Shown here one piece after another: positions 35,413-47,751 of a DNA stretch of 64,000 nucleotides. A program made the translations under genes and the position numbers. This DNA comes from Pseudoips prasinana. Lineage: Eukaryota > Arthropoda > Insecta > Lepidoptera > Nolidae. The notes beneath the pieces are model-generated. The model had not been told where the DNA came from. It searched no databases and was given only the letters and a program-made list of their open reading frames with translations. How positions within the stretch are numbered: position 1 is the first letter of the stretch; each line of letters opens with the position of its first letter. The stretch covers positions 8,505,201-8,569,200 of the forward strand of contig OX621257.1 of assembly GCA_951640165.1 (NCBI GenBank), read 5' to 3'.

Positions 35413-36410
35413 AATACATTGACAATAACCTAGAACTCTTTAATCAACATGAATAAACTTAGGTATTTAACAACGCCACTCCGTTGGTCAGTTCAACTGC
35501 AATTTCCGAATTATAGATTGAACATAATTGAAAACGATAGGTAATTACTCGAGATGATTTTGAGACCGCTGCCATTATTAAAATCAATGAATAATAAAGC
35601 AATGTGAGTAATTAATAAAAGAAAATTTTATAAAAGAATGAAGTAGAAGACTTAGAGTTAAAGTTGGGAAACAACGCTCGTCAATTATTTCTCTGAAAGC
35701 CACCTGTTTAATCCAAAAGCTAAGAAAACAGAAATTAAAAAAAGTGACGGTCAAACAATTTTATTGGCAGGACTTGAATTAAGGGGTATCATAAAAATCT
35801 GAACTCCATTAGGGTTGTCGAATGGGTTGAAAGTTTCTGATCAGTGAAAAACCGGAACAAATGAAACTATCAAAAAAGGAAAAATGTAAAAGTGAACAGA
35901 ACTCGAGTAAGTTTTGCCACGAGACATCAGACGTCGCTGATGTAAATAAAATATTATTTATATTTATGTGAATCAGTTCAGATGTGTATATGACAATTGA
36001 CGATTCGACATAAATTTATCATTGTAACGGATTTTATTATTTATGATTGGGAATTTGAAATGAAATACCATTATAAAGCCATTTAATTCCATATATAATA
36101 CCGATTTTGCCTGAAAAAACTGGTTACTATAATAAATTATTGAAATGTACTTAGCATATTAATATAATATACTTATGTTTATTTTGTCTCCTTTGTCATG
36201 TAATTTTTTACTAACTTGTGTACATGAATTTAGAAGCTAAATCTGTAAAATATAGATTAGAACAGAGTTCGAGTCTATTAATAAAGGAATTTAGAAATTG
36301 AAATTGATTACCTGTGTAGGATGGTCGCAGGAGCAAGAAAATAATACTCTGGTCAATTAATTTAGTACACGTTTACTCTCTCTCTCTCTCGTCTCGAATA
36401 TATATTCGTA

Positions 36411-36450
36411 TTATTGTTGGATTGTAACAAGTGTTACAATCCAACAATAA
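36411..36450. repeat. Perfect 19-bp-arm hairpin
   Basis: ttattgttggattgtaaca, a 2-nt centre, then its exact inverse. Followed by no T run, so not read as a terminator. Confidence 0.85.
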
Positions 36451-37140
36451 TCAATACACGAAATCTATCTATGACAATTACTAAATCTTATAAAAAGAAC
36501 AACAACGCAGTAAATAAAAAAGGTCGTATAACTCCACACCCGTTTTGACACGTTGTTCAGAGTTGATATTACGATTATTTACGTACTTAAAGACTTGTAT
36601 TTATAACGACTCAGATTATCCATTCTAACATGATTTAATCTTATTATAGCCTATTTTGGTGAAATCATTCCTATTATCAATATGACAACCTTAACAACTG
36701 CGCCAAACGTGCTGTCTAATTGAATTAATTAAAAAGTTAATTATTAAAAACCAACAGAAAGCTTAAAAATTAACTCATAGACAACCCTATACTGAGTTAT
36801 AATTTTGAACCCCGACCTTAATTTAGCTGCAATAACGTAGCATTGAGATATTTTATTGCAAACACGCCTTTATCCTGTAACTGTTGGACGGTAAATTAAA
36901 AAAAAAAAATGTATGAGTTTATGGTTCAATCTCAGGGAGCGTAATGGGTCCCATGGTGACCGCTCGTTACGTGTACGTATCTCTCCTAATGACTGTTGTT
37001 TTTGTCTCATTTTATTTTAATTACCATATTTTAACTAGGTCGTTTTAACAAGGCGCATACACATTGAAGAGAGTAAGAATATACCATTATTTCGCTCTAT
37101 GAACTCTCTGTCATAGAGAATGCACTCTAGGTTATACTCC

Positions 37141-37384
37141 TGGTCACCGTAGCCTAGTTGGTAGTGCTCCTGCCTACGAAGCTGGTGGTCCTGGGTTCGA
37201 ATCCTGGTAAGTGCAAATATTTGTTTATGAGCACGAATATTTGTTTCTAAGTCATGGATGTTTTCTATGTATATAAGTATTTATCTATCTATATAAGTAT
37301 TTATATCGTCGCCTGGTAGCCAAAAGCTTTGCTTAGTTTGGGGCTAGGATGATCTGTGTGACATTGTCCCGAGATATTATTATT
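37141..37384 (+). mobile_element. tRNA-derived SINE, family 3 (sense, full length)
   Basis: Head ggtcaccgtagcctagttgg with B-box ggttcgaatcc; tail gcttagtttggggctagg ... gacattgtcccgagatatta. Confidence 0.8.
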
Positions 37385-37611
37385 ATTATTAATATGTTGT
37401 TACTGGGGAAAGGGGCGGGAAAGTAATGGCACGGTAATTAGTTTTTGGTCTATTGTAACGATTGCGACTACATTGTTGTTTGTGAATCTGCCATCTGGTT
37501 GTGTTCATAAACATAGCATATAACAAAATTACCGCGCTCTTTGTAGAATCAATTACCTGCGAAGGTATTTCCAATTCTGTATGACGTGGCAACTTTAGAA
37601 AGCAAGGCTAT

Positions 37612-37720
37612 TTCTTTTTATAAAGACTGGCAACGCACTTGTGGTGGCTCTAGAGTTGCGAGTGTCCATGGGCGGCTGTGATCACTTACCATTAGGTGAC
37701 CCGCTAACACACCTGCCTCC
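37612..37720. repeat. Dispersed repeat
   Basis: gactggcaacgcacttgtgg ... gtgatcacttaccattaggt; the same family is at 6126, 38890 and 39940. Confidence 0.55.
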
Positions 37721-38159
37721 TGTTCCATAAACATAATAAAACACGCTAAGAGAAATATCTTGTACTCTCTCCTCAAGAAGACAACAAACCACCATTACTT
37801 TTAGTAACAATATAAAACAACTATAAAAGTATGAATTTTCTTCTTCACTTTGTTTTAATGTAGCACATAATTTCACCGATAAATATCGGAATTGCTTTTC
37901 GACTTTACAATCGGTAAAGACGTGACAAGAACTTCAACAATGGGTGAAAAGAAACGTTTTTGTCAAGGAAATTGTTGTTCCACGAACATGGTGTTAGCCG
38001 TTTAGTTTGAAAGTTAGTATTGTTATAGAACTAATAAAACAACTGTTTTGATTAAATATTTAGACAACAACAAGTAACTATCTTAAAATCTCAACTTTTT
38101 AAAAAAGTTTATTGTTTTTCGAAACGTTTGATTGAAGCTTCCCGTGACCAGAGAGCTGG

Positions 38160-38270
38160 CCTTTTTTGGGGTCAAAGAATCAGCATTACCATACAGCGTA
38201 GCAATGCGGCCAGCTTTCTGGGCACCTTACCTCCCGACGATGCGGAGGAATTCTACGACGCCCTATAACT
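38160..38270 (+). pseudogene. Retroelement ORF C-terminal remnant
   Basis: The frame reads QRISITIQRSNAASFLGTLP, then a short acidic tail and a stop. It parallels 33440-33513. No polymerase domain is left. Confidence 0.4.
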
Positions 38271-38649
38271 TAGTTATAGTAGTTAGTTATTATAGTTAAT
38301 TTAGCTGATATTGTACTGTTACTTATAAGTTAAGTTAATTATTTAAATTTTTATTTTTTTATCTGATATACTACATATAAATAAAAAATATTTAAAAATT
38401 GTTTCCTACTTAGTTTGGTTGGCAGAGTATCTAAACAAAAAATCAGTAGGAACTTATTAACGTTGTAATGCAGGCATAAAAAATCATTTAGTAGGTCATA
38501 TATTTAAGTTTTACTTCACAGCCATTTTTTTAATAAATTAGCGTAAAATTTTGTTTTGTTTTTTAGAACTTTGATTTTATTATTAATCCGAACATTTATT
38601 GAGAACTGAACAAATCAGTAGCACTCTGTGTGGAATCAGTTATTATTAT

Positions 38650-38887
38650 TATTATATCTTGGGACAATGTCACACAGATCATCCTAGCCCCAAACTAAGC
38701 AAAGCTTGTACTATGGGTACCAGGCGACGATATACATACTTATATAGATAGATAAATACATAGAAAACATCCATGACTCAGAAACAAATATTCGTGCTCA
38801 TCACACAAATATTTGCACTTACCGGGATTCGAACCCAGGACCACCAGCTTCGTAGGCAGGAGCACTACCAACTAGGCTACGGTGACC
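38650..38887 (-). mobile_element. tRNA-derived SINE, family 3 (antisense)
   Basis: Tail cttgggacaatgtcacacag on the left; inverted head gggattcgaacccaggacca to aggctacggtgacc on the right. A dispersed repeat follows at 38890-39000. Confidence 0.8.
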
Positions 38888-39504
38888 GTCTAAGTTGTAA
38901 CGCACTTGCGAGTCCACTGGTGTTGCGAGTGTCCATGAGCGGCGGTGATCACTTACATCAGGAGACCCGTCGTATGCTTTGCTGTCGTATAAAAAATCTT
39001 TTAATTTAAATTTACCCTGCCGTAAGTGTGCATATATTGTGCGGGCGTGAAGACGGTGCAATTTGCATTATGACATACTAGGCGGCTCGAATAACCCTTA
39101 TGATAAAAAATAAAAGTCATTATATATTTTAGTCCGCAACATATGCGTTATCCAGACCAGACTATAAGTGATCCACTTAATGTCGAATTTCCAACTCTGA
39201 AATTGAAATAATGTCGTGTCGGATCGTTTAACCCGTCACTTCAGCAGCTCGTAATAAAGTGCATAAAATATTACGAGTCGTTAAAAATTCAAATTGTGAA
39301 AGTGTTCCAATAATAAAAAAAACGTTTTAACGATTAAGACCACTTGACATAATTTACCGTTTAATTAATTAATCGCGTTTTTGCAGCTTGTGATAAAAAA
39401 TGTGGAAAAAATAGGTACGTGACATCTCACGCATTTTAGAGAATTCCGGGAAATCCCGGGGCTGATAGAGACGGGAATTAAATGTAACTTATGTCTGGAT
39501 ATTG

Positions 39505-39685
39505 TTCCCATTTCTATTTACTCCACGATTACTTTTCACTTCGGGGTTTATATTCAATCCGGAATTTTTACCCACTCTGAGATTTCTATTCACTCCAGTC
39601 TTTCTATTCACCCCGGGATTCAAATTCTCCACAGATCTTTATTCACGCCCAGATTTCTATTCATCCCGGTACACCATATTGAACA
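39505..39685. repeat. Degenerate tandem repeat (tctattcactcc)
   Basis: Seven or so imperfect units of about 25 bp containing tttctattcactccgggat-like sequence. The open frame across it is low-complexity (repeated FTP-F) and is not taken as a gene. Confidence 0.65.
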
Positions 39686-39889
39686 CGTTAAGTTGGAAGA
39701 CAATTTGAAACAAGTAGAAATGTTATATAATGTAATTTCATAATAACATATATACTGAGAGGTAGGGCACAGCGTTCATTCGCTGGAAGAGCAGCCTGAC
39801 TGGGGAAGTACCTCCACCTTACAGAAGACATTCCTTAATAATAACATTAATAATTTAATGTTGTGTTTCTGAGTGTGAGTAAGGTCGCC

Positions 39890-40040
39890 AGAGCTCATCG
39901 GGGTGGGGGGGAGGGTCAGCAACACTTATTTGCTGACTCTTAAAAGCCGGCAACGCACCCGCGAATCCTCTGTTGTTGCGAGTGTCTATGGGCGGCTTTG
40001 ATCACTTACCATCAGGTTACCCACTTGCTCGTTTATTTTT
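39890..40040. repeat. Dispersed repeat
   Basis: ccggcaacgcacccgcgaat ... gatcacttaccatcaggt; same family as 37612. Confidence 0.55.
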
Positions 40041-40409
40041 TATCTTAATTTGTTACTTACTGGCGCAGGGTAATTTATAATAACCAAAAGACATTGTTCT
40101 GATTAGTTAATGCAAAGTAGTGTAGCCGTGGTGGTGACGTTATTGTGTAGTGTCTTGGACTGAGTTATATACTAGTACCAGTATTGTAATACCGCAAAAC
40201 TTTGGACATAACACTTTTTTCAAAAATACGTACCGATTAGTTAATAAGCTACCTATACTTAGAAAAAATATTTACAATGCCATACTTCAGAATCAAAGCG
40301 GTAATTTTAGTTAAATTTTTAGCTTTTAAAATAAAAGCTTACTACCTGATTTTTGCCGCGGGAAATTATTACGTAGAAAGCCGTACTGACGTAGAAATAT
40401 GTGTAAAGA

Positions 40410-40639
40410 ATAAAAAATCTCAGAATCAGCTCGAAGTCTGGGAGTTGGTGGTATTATACCCCATGCCTCGGAGTGCACGTAAAGCCATCGGTCCTGTACA
40501 TGACCTCTTTCCGGTCGTGTCGCTAGGTGTCCCATCAGATCATGAGAGTGATGAAATACACAGTTCTCTTGTGTTTGTCCCGCGCAGATGTCTAATATCT
40601 ATTGAGACTGGCCCCCGTGGCCGAAATTCGGCTAGGACA
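40410..40639 (+). mobile_element. tRNA-derived SINE, family 1 (sense, head missing)
   Basis: Body ctcgaagtctgggagttggt through gacctctttccggtcgtgtc to the end ggccgaaattcggctagga. Confidence 0.7.
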
Positions 40640-40689
40640 ACATTTTTCATCATGTGTAAAAACAAATATTTCAGCCTGAACGGTTGAAA

Positions 40690-43260
40690 TACTGTCACTT
40701 ACACCGTACGTCACCTACCCACATCCTGAGAGGCCCGTCAGTGAAGAGTATGATGTATAGTGGGCATTTCTGTAACCTCATATCGATTTTGAAACTCCCG
40801 TACATTTAAGGATCTGCTTCTTAATGTGATTGAGTAATGCGTGCTATAAGTATAATGTTGAACATGACTCGTATTAGAGTTTCATCTCATAATTCAATAG
40901 GTTCGTATGAAGAAGTTTTGTTGCAAGTCTCAAAGTTATACAAAACTTCTTGGGAACTTTCAATACTTGGAAACATCTAACTTATAGGGACTAACTTAAA
41001 TCCTGTTATTGGCATACGTTTCACGTTGTTAACATACAATATATTACGCATTTCCGATCTCAAATTTTTGTTGTTGTTTGTTTAAACGTCAACTTTAATG
41101 TGTTCTTTATCATTTTTATTTTTTTTTAGTTGAAGTCAACTACAAATAAGATTTATCTTAATAATATAATGGTAACTAGTCGGTGTTTTCTTTTTAGAAT
41201 AGTGTTTGTTTTCCTATTTCTAATCGTACTAATTAATAGGCTTCAATCAAAAGTTTAAAAAAAGCATCATATGTGACATCTCATAAACCGTAAATTTCCT
41301 CAATAACACATCAGCGTAATCACTGTACGTATACGAAAAATCGTTTTTGTAGCCGATTAAAGATAAATTCGATCATTGTTGTAAGCACGGTATAGATTTT
41401 TTTTGTTGATTGAACACAATTTTCTCATTATTTTCTTGTGCATGTTTTCCAACACATAGTAATAAATCGTTTAGATATTACTCGGGCATGTTGTCTTAAG
41501 AAACATAATATTCGAAGAACAATTTCCCATCGTATAGGCAATTTATTTTCTATTTCCCGTTTTTTTATCGAAAATATATGATTGTAAACAACTGAATAAA
41601 TCAGTAACGGAAATATACTTTACGGGGGAAGATAAAATGGGGGGCGATTGAAATAAAAGTAACCTATAAAAGGAAATTCGATTGATGTGTTTGTGATATT
41701 AATACAGCCTTGGCTTAAAGATCTAGCTTCTTAGGCAGCCTTTAATATACTTAATATAAATAACGAATTGTTTAACATATCCTTTCTGCAAGATATAATG
41801 TTAATACCTAGTAACTAAATGGCATTTGGATCTCAATTACTATGACAAAGAAAATTTATCTATCTCTATTAAATAGATTACATTTAACAAACACATACAC
41901 ACCCTATTCCCCACACATACATAAATCTCATTCACACACCCTATTCATCATCCTTTTAATATACATGCCTCTCTCAAGCACATACACACCTCCCATTTGT
42001 AAATTACATAAATCTTATTCTCACACTCTATTCACCATACTATATCATAAACAACCATGCTTATCTTTCAGTGTATTTGAGGCGCTATCTAACTTTTTTA
42101 ACTGCAACTAAATATTTAAGAATAATGCATAGAATATGCAAGAAAGTGAAAGCCTGAATATTTGGCATACGGGTCTCGAGCTTAGTACAGACTGCCCTAA
42201 TATTAGCATTTTTTTTCTGTTTTATCGACCTTTAAAATTGTACTTAATTCTTAATAATAACTATTATAAAATTAGCAATAATGCACATAATCTCTTAGAT
42301 GAGATTGAGGGCTATTAATGTAAATTATCATTTCTCAATAACAAATATTTTATTAAGATAAATTAATTAATGTACAAAAATATGGTAGTCGGGGACTGTT
42401 TGGAGCAATCGTCGCGTTACGTAAAATATAACCACAGAATTTTTCCCGTGCGATTGAACCCGGGACACGATTTCTATTACTCCGTGCTGCTTTAAATAGC
42501 TCCTATAGCTAAATAAACCAGTAACTCTTTTTAGTCCTATCCAAGATTTAAACCCAGTACCTAATTAGCTGTGGTTAAACACACTAAGTTCTGAATACCT
42601 ACAAAACTTTGGCAGATAAACACGAGCTTGTGAGACCACTTTTGTTGGCTTGTGTTTGGGAGCTTACGTAAATATATCGTTACACCGTTCAGTATGCTTG
42701 TGGATGTTTCTGGTTGTTTGAAAAGCTGACTATTTACAGGAAGGTTTGCCATCTTTGATCACCATTGACTGATGGGTACCTACTTCTTAATTCAGTTATA
42801 AGATTAATAAAAAATCGATTACACTTCTAATTGGATTTTTACTACCGTACGAAAGAAACAAAAGGCGAATCAAGCCACCTGGCTTAAGTCCCCATTTGTT
42901 TCCACAGAACGGTAAAAAAGCAAAGAGAGAATGGATTAACTCTATTAGCACTACAGTACTTTATATAACGCACGGGTTATGTGACACAGAGCAAGGCCAA
43001 TATGAAGATTTTATTGTTACTAGAGTACTTTACAAGGTACTTTATGAAGCTGAGCTCCTTCTACCCGTAATGTCTGAATTATGTAATACAAAGTTAGGCT
43101 AATATGAAGACAAGAGACGTCATTTTCTTGGAATTATATTACTTTAGGGACAGCAGACTGCCTAAAGCAGAACTCACGCTTTCCGTAAGGTCTAGGTTTT
43201 ATAAAGTCCAGCATACTACCTCAGAATCAGCACGATTAGTCAAAACATAAATACATAATA
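40690..43260. other. No gene recognised
   Basis: AT-rich intronic sequence. The open frames at 41842-42318 are low-complexity or short and have no supporting features. No repeats of the families above were recognised except a possible tRNA-like scrap near 42445-42470. Confidence 0.4.
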
Positions 43261-43265
43261 TATAT

Positions 43266-43465
43266 TCTCAAAAATGGGAAATCATAAATTTGATCGTCCG
43301 GCGGGTCTCGAACCTGCACCATCTAGCAATCCGGGGTAGGCGCTCTGCGTTAAGCTACAAACGATACACGCTGGCAGATCAAATTTATGCGTGTATCGTT
43401 CGTAGCTTAACGCAGAGCGCCTACCCCGGATTGGTAGAAAGTGCAGGGATTTCCCATTTTTGAGA
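43266..43465. repeat. Nested palindrome containing a tRNA-like sequence
   Basis: Outer arms are a perfect 17 bp (tctcaaaaatgggaaat at 43266-43282, inverted at 43449-43465). Inner arms of about 46 bp (43325-43371 and 43389-43434) differ at one or two positions. The minus strand of the left arm plus its flank resembles a tRNA gene (tagcttaacgcagagcg, then gcaggttcgagacccgc) with a possible 7-bp acceptor stem, but no good anticodon stem. Confidence 0.7.
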
Positions 43466-43542
43466 TGAGATAAACGCTTTGCATTGCGAATAATGCTATA
43501 AAATTCAAATTTAATAATATATATTATTTTCTATTGTTTCAG

Positions 43543-43703
43543 ACAAAATCACCAGAAGAAACGCTAAAGCGGGCTCTAACTAACAAATGCGTCCAGAGGG
43601 AGACCTCTTCGTGTATAGCAATTGAGCTCGTGGGCTACGTTGACAGAATGCTAAGAACAGCCTCCGTCCAGCTTACTGATGACGTCATGATTGTAGATGA
43701 AAG
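43543..43703 (+). CDS. Exon 2 of a probable Osiris (DUF1676) gene
   Basis: Bounded by a strong acceptor (tattgtttcag, after a pyrimidine-rich stretch) and donor (AAG|GTAAGT), 161 nt, entering in phase 0 and leaving after two bases of a codon. The 53 codons hold a cysteine pair in CVQRETSSC followed by LVGYVDRMLRTASVQLTDDV, which matches my knowledge of Osiris proteins: two cysteines, a short helix with Y-x-D-R, then an LTD-G/D-V strand at the start of DUF1676. Osiris proteins are secreted or endosomal, insect-specific and linked to cuticle formation. The hydrophobic segment and C-terminal AQXLAY region would be on later exons, which I did not find. Codon use is clearly unlike the AT-rich surroundings. 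Confidence 0.7.
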
Positions 43704-43709
43704 GTAAGT

Positions 43710-45130
43710 TGTTAATTACAATAATCAAATTCCCATTTTAGTGATTCACGCAGTGCAGTTCTCAGTCTTACCATATCATTCGAGCAATATCACAAAGTAG
43801 GGGGTACTCGGGCCCTATGGGTGGTAATCACTCTGTCACCACACATACATTTTTTTATTGTTTACGAGACAGACGAGCTAACGGTCCACCACCTACGTGA
43901 TTTGATTTTTTTTACACACCTAAGTGGGAACCGCTATGAGTAGCGGTTAATGTCAAGGTTATAGCATTCGCAATGTCAAGATGCACAGCAAAGCGATGTC
44001 TACCGTGAGATTAATACTCTTTTTAAGCCTCGTTTAAAGAAGGACATGTCGTAGGTCTAAGGAAACACCGCAGAGATTCGAATTGAATTTATTCAGGTTA
44101 TAGCTACTTGATTCCCTGATGAGCCTCATTACACTAACTGAAGTTCATCAAGAATCTTGTGACTTGTGTTAAATTCAAATTAGATTCCCACATGGGGACG
44201 GAGCAATGACTACTAATAGTGCCCCATTTCCTCGCAGTTCGTATCGTAGGTAGATACCCACCCGCATTGGAATATAGACTACTTCTCTAAATAAAATGTG
44301 TTCTATAGTAAGGATTTAAGCTCTTCAATCACTTTAGATTTTTAAGAAATGGTCGGAAATCTCTAGTTTTAACCCCTTATCATATGGAACAACTTCATGA
44401 ATAGAAACTAAGTACAACGTCTGCTAATTAAGGGCACATGAAAAATCTTTTTTTTATAATGTTCATATATCCTTAATACACAAGGTGCAACATAAAGTAC
44501 GTTATCTTTTCGATCCAAGTGTAGTCTTACAACCCACAGCTTAATTGCAGACTGCTGTTTATTTGGTGCGTCAGACAAGTAACTCGAGGTTTTCACCTAC
44601 CACGCATCCCCTACTAAAAGTGTTAGAAATGGAACTCCAGGTTATTTAAACCTGTCGGTGAGTACCGTTCGTAATGGAATGGTTGCAGGATAAACCATGG
44701 ATTGGTAAAAGATAAAGGTTTTCTTCTTGGTTGACGATAAGATTTTCGGCTACCACGTATCCCTTACTATGAGTATTAAAAACGGAACTAGGTTATTTTA
44801 ATCTCTCGGTGAGTACCGTTCGTAACTTAACGGTTGAAGAATAAACTATGGATTAGTAGAAGATAAAGGTTTTCTTCGTGGTTGACGATAAAATGTTCGG
44901 TTGATAGAATAGATAAATTACATTGTATGTGTTGACATAATCAATCTCTTAAAATTATTTATGGTTTATGTCAATCCTGTTTTATTATTGTAATTTTTTG
45001 TTAATCAACCTTCAACTACCCTGCAATTTGGTTAGGCTATTTGAGCAGGAAAAATAAGCACTCTTGGCAACCTTACTTCCTTGTGTACTTGTTTAGTAGA
45101 CGAGTGTTTTCTTACTTTTTGATTAATCTA
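43710..45130. other. Intron following the Osiris-like exon
   Basis: Contains two imperfect copies of a 150-bp block (ctcggtgagtaccgttcgta at about 44655 and 44805, each followed by ataaaggttttcttc), plus a dispersed-repeat scrap near 43855-43960. No further exon recognised. Confidence 0.45.
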
Positions 45131-45134
45131 AAAG

Positions 45135-45212
45135 ACGGGCCAGTTGGCGTGGTTGGTACATACTTTCCTTTCACCCCGCAGGTCGTGGGTTCGATTCCCT
45201 CCTAAGATATAT
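45135..45212 (+). mobile_element. SINE family 2 head fragment
   Basis: tRNA-like ggccagttggcgtggttggt with B-box gggttcgattccct; no body. Confidence 0.6.
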
Positions 45213-45321
45213 ATCATTATCAAACGCTACAAAAATAGGTTTCTCCTAAAAATTCAACGTATTTTTGTGTTGCGTAAATAATATTCTTATAATCCAGGAA
45301 GGAAAATAAGGAGTACATTTG

Positions 45322-45467
45322 TACAGACGCCAGCAAACCCAGCTACCCCAATCTGTAATATTTCTTTTATCGTTTTTCAACTTTATCACAAAAGCATAAG
45401 GTTCACTTTTAATTACAGAAAATTGACAGATTGGGGTAGCTTGATGTGTTGGCCACTGTACAAGAAA
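45322..45467. mobile_element. TGTACAGACGCC MITE, complete
   Basis: Left tgtacagacgccagcaaacc, right gatgtgttggccactgtaca; interior as in the copy at 32090. Confidence 0.75.
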
Positions 45468-46424
45468 ATGTCAGTGTAAGAATAGTCTTTTAAGGAGGGT
45501 AGCAACATTAATTCGTTTCGTATAAATTTGGTGTCCATTTGTAACAAAAGAATGTAACATGATAAATCGTTTGTGTTATGATTAGCCATGAATGGAAATG
45601 TCTAAACTTCCACGAATATACGACAAACGTTTTGATTGATAGTGAACCTCTGACATAAACACTGTTTATTAAACCTATTTTTATTTCTAATCTCATAAAA
45701 ATACCGGAAAATAAAAGGCCACGTCACCACGATACATTATACCTGTGAGGACATACAATGTAATATACAAAAATTGTGAGTAAAGGTTGTTTGATGATTA
45801 AAAAATATTGGCATCGGAAAATGCCTTTGAGGTATACGATCAAAATTGTTCTTGCTAGATGACGTGGCGCAGTGACGTCATATTTTAGTCAAGCGCGTTC
45901 TTTATGTAACATGATCTTTAAATACTTCATTCGTTTTAAAGACTATCAGTAAAAACTAAATGTAAATTGAATTTTGTGTTTACTGTTCGACTTTATTTGT
46001 GAGAAGTAGTAGTAGTAATACTAAGAAATAAAAATAAGTTAGTCCACATCTCTATTCTATCTAGGATCATATATTTTTTTTAATATATAATTTGTAGCAG
46101 ATACATTTCATCTGCGAATCGCAGACCCATTTACAAATTATAAAATATTTTATTAGCTATCACATTTTTTAATTTAGAGTAGCGTTTGAAGACTCATTTT
46201 AGGCAAATAATGTCTGTGTTAGGGTTTACACTCTTTCAATTATAAAAATTTAAAGAAATATAAACGTCACTAACAGATTTATAAAACAAAAATAAGGCTA
46301 AAGTTATCGTAAAGTGTGCGTATGTGTGTATCCGGGCGCATATGTATTTGTATTTGTGTGCATGCTTGTCCGCTTGTGTCACTCAGCAGGGCCTCTGTCT
46401 CTTCATGTTTTAGTGTATTTACTA

Positions 46425-47744
46425 CTCTGTCAAGAAAGTACCGGGAAAAGATCAATAATATATAAAATGTTTGTTATTCATCCAAATTTATTTTATCACC
46501 TTCAAAGTATGCTCCTTCAGAAACGAAACACTTACGCCAACGAAAAATCCATTCATCAAAACATTTTTTAAACGCTGCTTTCGGAATTGAGTTCAGTTCT
46601 CGCCGCGAATTCTCCTTTATGTTTTCTACCGATTGAAATCGGGTACCACGAAGTGGTAATTTGAGTTTAGGAAAAAGTAAGAAGTCAGCTGTAGCCATAT
46701 CTGGGGAATATGGTGGTTGCTGGATGGTATTTGTTGAGTGTTTGGTCAAAAATTCGTTCACAATGATGGCCTTGTGCGAAGGTGCATTATCGTGATGCAA
46801 AATCCAAGAATTTTCATTCCACAAATCTGGCCTTTTTCGGTGAATTTGCTCTCTTAAACGCCGCATAATGCTCAAATAATATTCTTTATTTACCGTTCGA
46901 CCTTCCGGTAACAATTCAGAGTGCACAACACCGCGATAGTCAAAGAAAACAGTCAACATGACTTTGACTTTTGATCGACTTTGGCGTGGTTTTTTCGGTT
47001 TTGGTTCAGTTGGAAGGCGCCACTCCGAAGCTTGTTGACTAGTTTGCACGTCAAACTCGTAAACCCACATCTCGTCACCAGTAACAATGCGTTTCATGAA
47101 TGTTGGGTCGGAATTGACTCGTTCTACCATGTCCTCAGCGACTTTCATGCGATTGAGTTTTTGGAGAAAATTCAGATCTTTGGGACTAGCCGAGCGGCAA
47201 CATGTTTTATACCCAAATGATTAGTTAAAATGGTACGAACCGACTCGTCAGATACAGAAAGTTCGGCGGCTATCTCTCTCCGAGTTTAATGAGGATTTTC
47301 AGTCACTATTTCCTTCACTTTTGCGATGTTAACTTCAGTTGCAGACGTTGATGGCCTACCAGAGTGAGGCAAATCTTTCATCACATCTCGACCGCTTTTG
47401 AACGCTTTGAACCACTCATAAGCAGGAGTTTTTTTATAAAGTCGATTCACCGTAAGCCTTCTGTAACATTTTCAGTGACTCCGAACACGAAATTCCATTA
47501 GCGATGCAAAATTTAAGACAAACTCTTTGCTCGATATTTTTGTCCATTATGAAAATCGCAATACACACTATATTATGATATTACTAAAACCAGCACTGTA
47601 TTTAATATAAATGACAGATGCAACTCAAACTCCGCGCCAAAATGGAAAACAGTTGTGCCAATCTGACAACTACAAAAAAGAACAAAAATTTGAATTTGGA
47701 ACCATAAACAAATCATCCATTCCCGAAACCTTTTTGACTGAATG
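46425..47744 (-). mobile_element. Full-length mariner, inactive
   Basis: About 1.32 kb between TA dinucleotides, with imperfect TIRs: ctgtcaagaaagtaccggga at the left and, inverted from the right, cagtcaaaaaggtttcggga. It encloses a decayed transposase and is a different lineage from the two copies at 12805 and 23678. Confidence 0.8.
46474..47547 (-). pseudogene. mariner transposase pseudogene (DD34D)
   Basis: Starts at ATG 47547-47545 with a recognisable helix-turn-helix region. The gene is broken upstream of 47148 by at least one frameshift near 47450, an in-frame stop near 47290 and a further frame change near 47180. The catalytic half is intact as a 224-codon frame: first aspartate in VTGDEMWVYEF, second in ILHHDNAPSH, third in YSPDMATADFLLFPKL, with 34 residues between the last two as in mariner. 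The stop is at 46474-46476. Nonfunctional because of the N-terminal lesions. Confidence 0.85.
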
Positions 47745-47751
47745 TATACAG

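Larger units (their letters stand above)
34545..37140. other. Mostly unannotated intronic sequence
   Basis: It holds a 5S-like SINE fragment at 35312-35412 (minus), a TC run at about 36376-36391 and a perfect hairpin at 36411-36450. Nothing else is recognised. Confidence 0.4.

Noticed and set aside
36411..36450. Transcription terminator or microRNA precursor
   Set aside because: No T run, and the arms are perfect without the mismatches and loop expected of a microRNA hairpin; a MITE-type palindrome is more likely.
41842..42111. Small threonine/tyrosine/serine-rich gene
   Set aside because: The frame is an internally repetitive, low-complexity stretch (acacacaccct words) without start context or domain.
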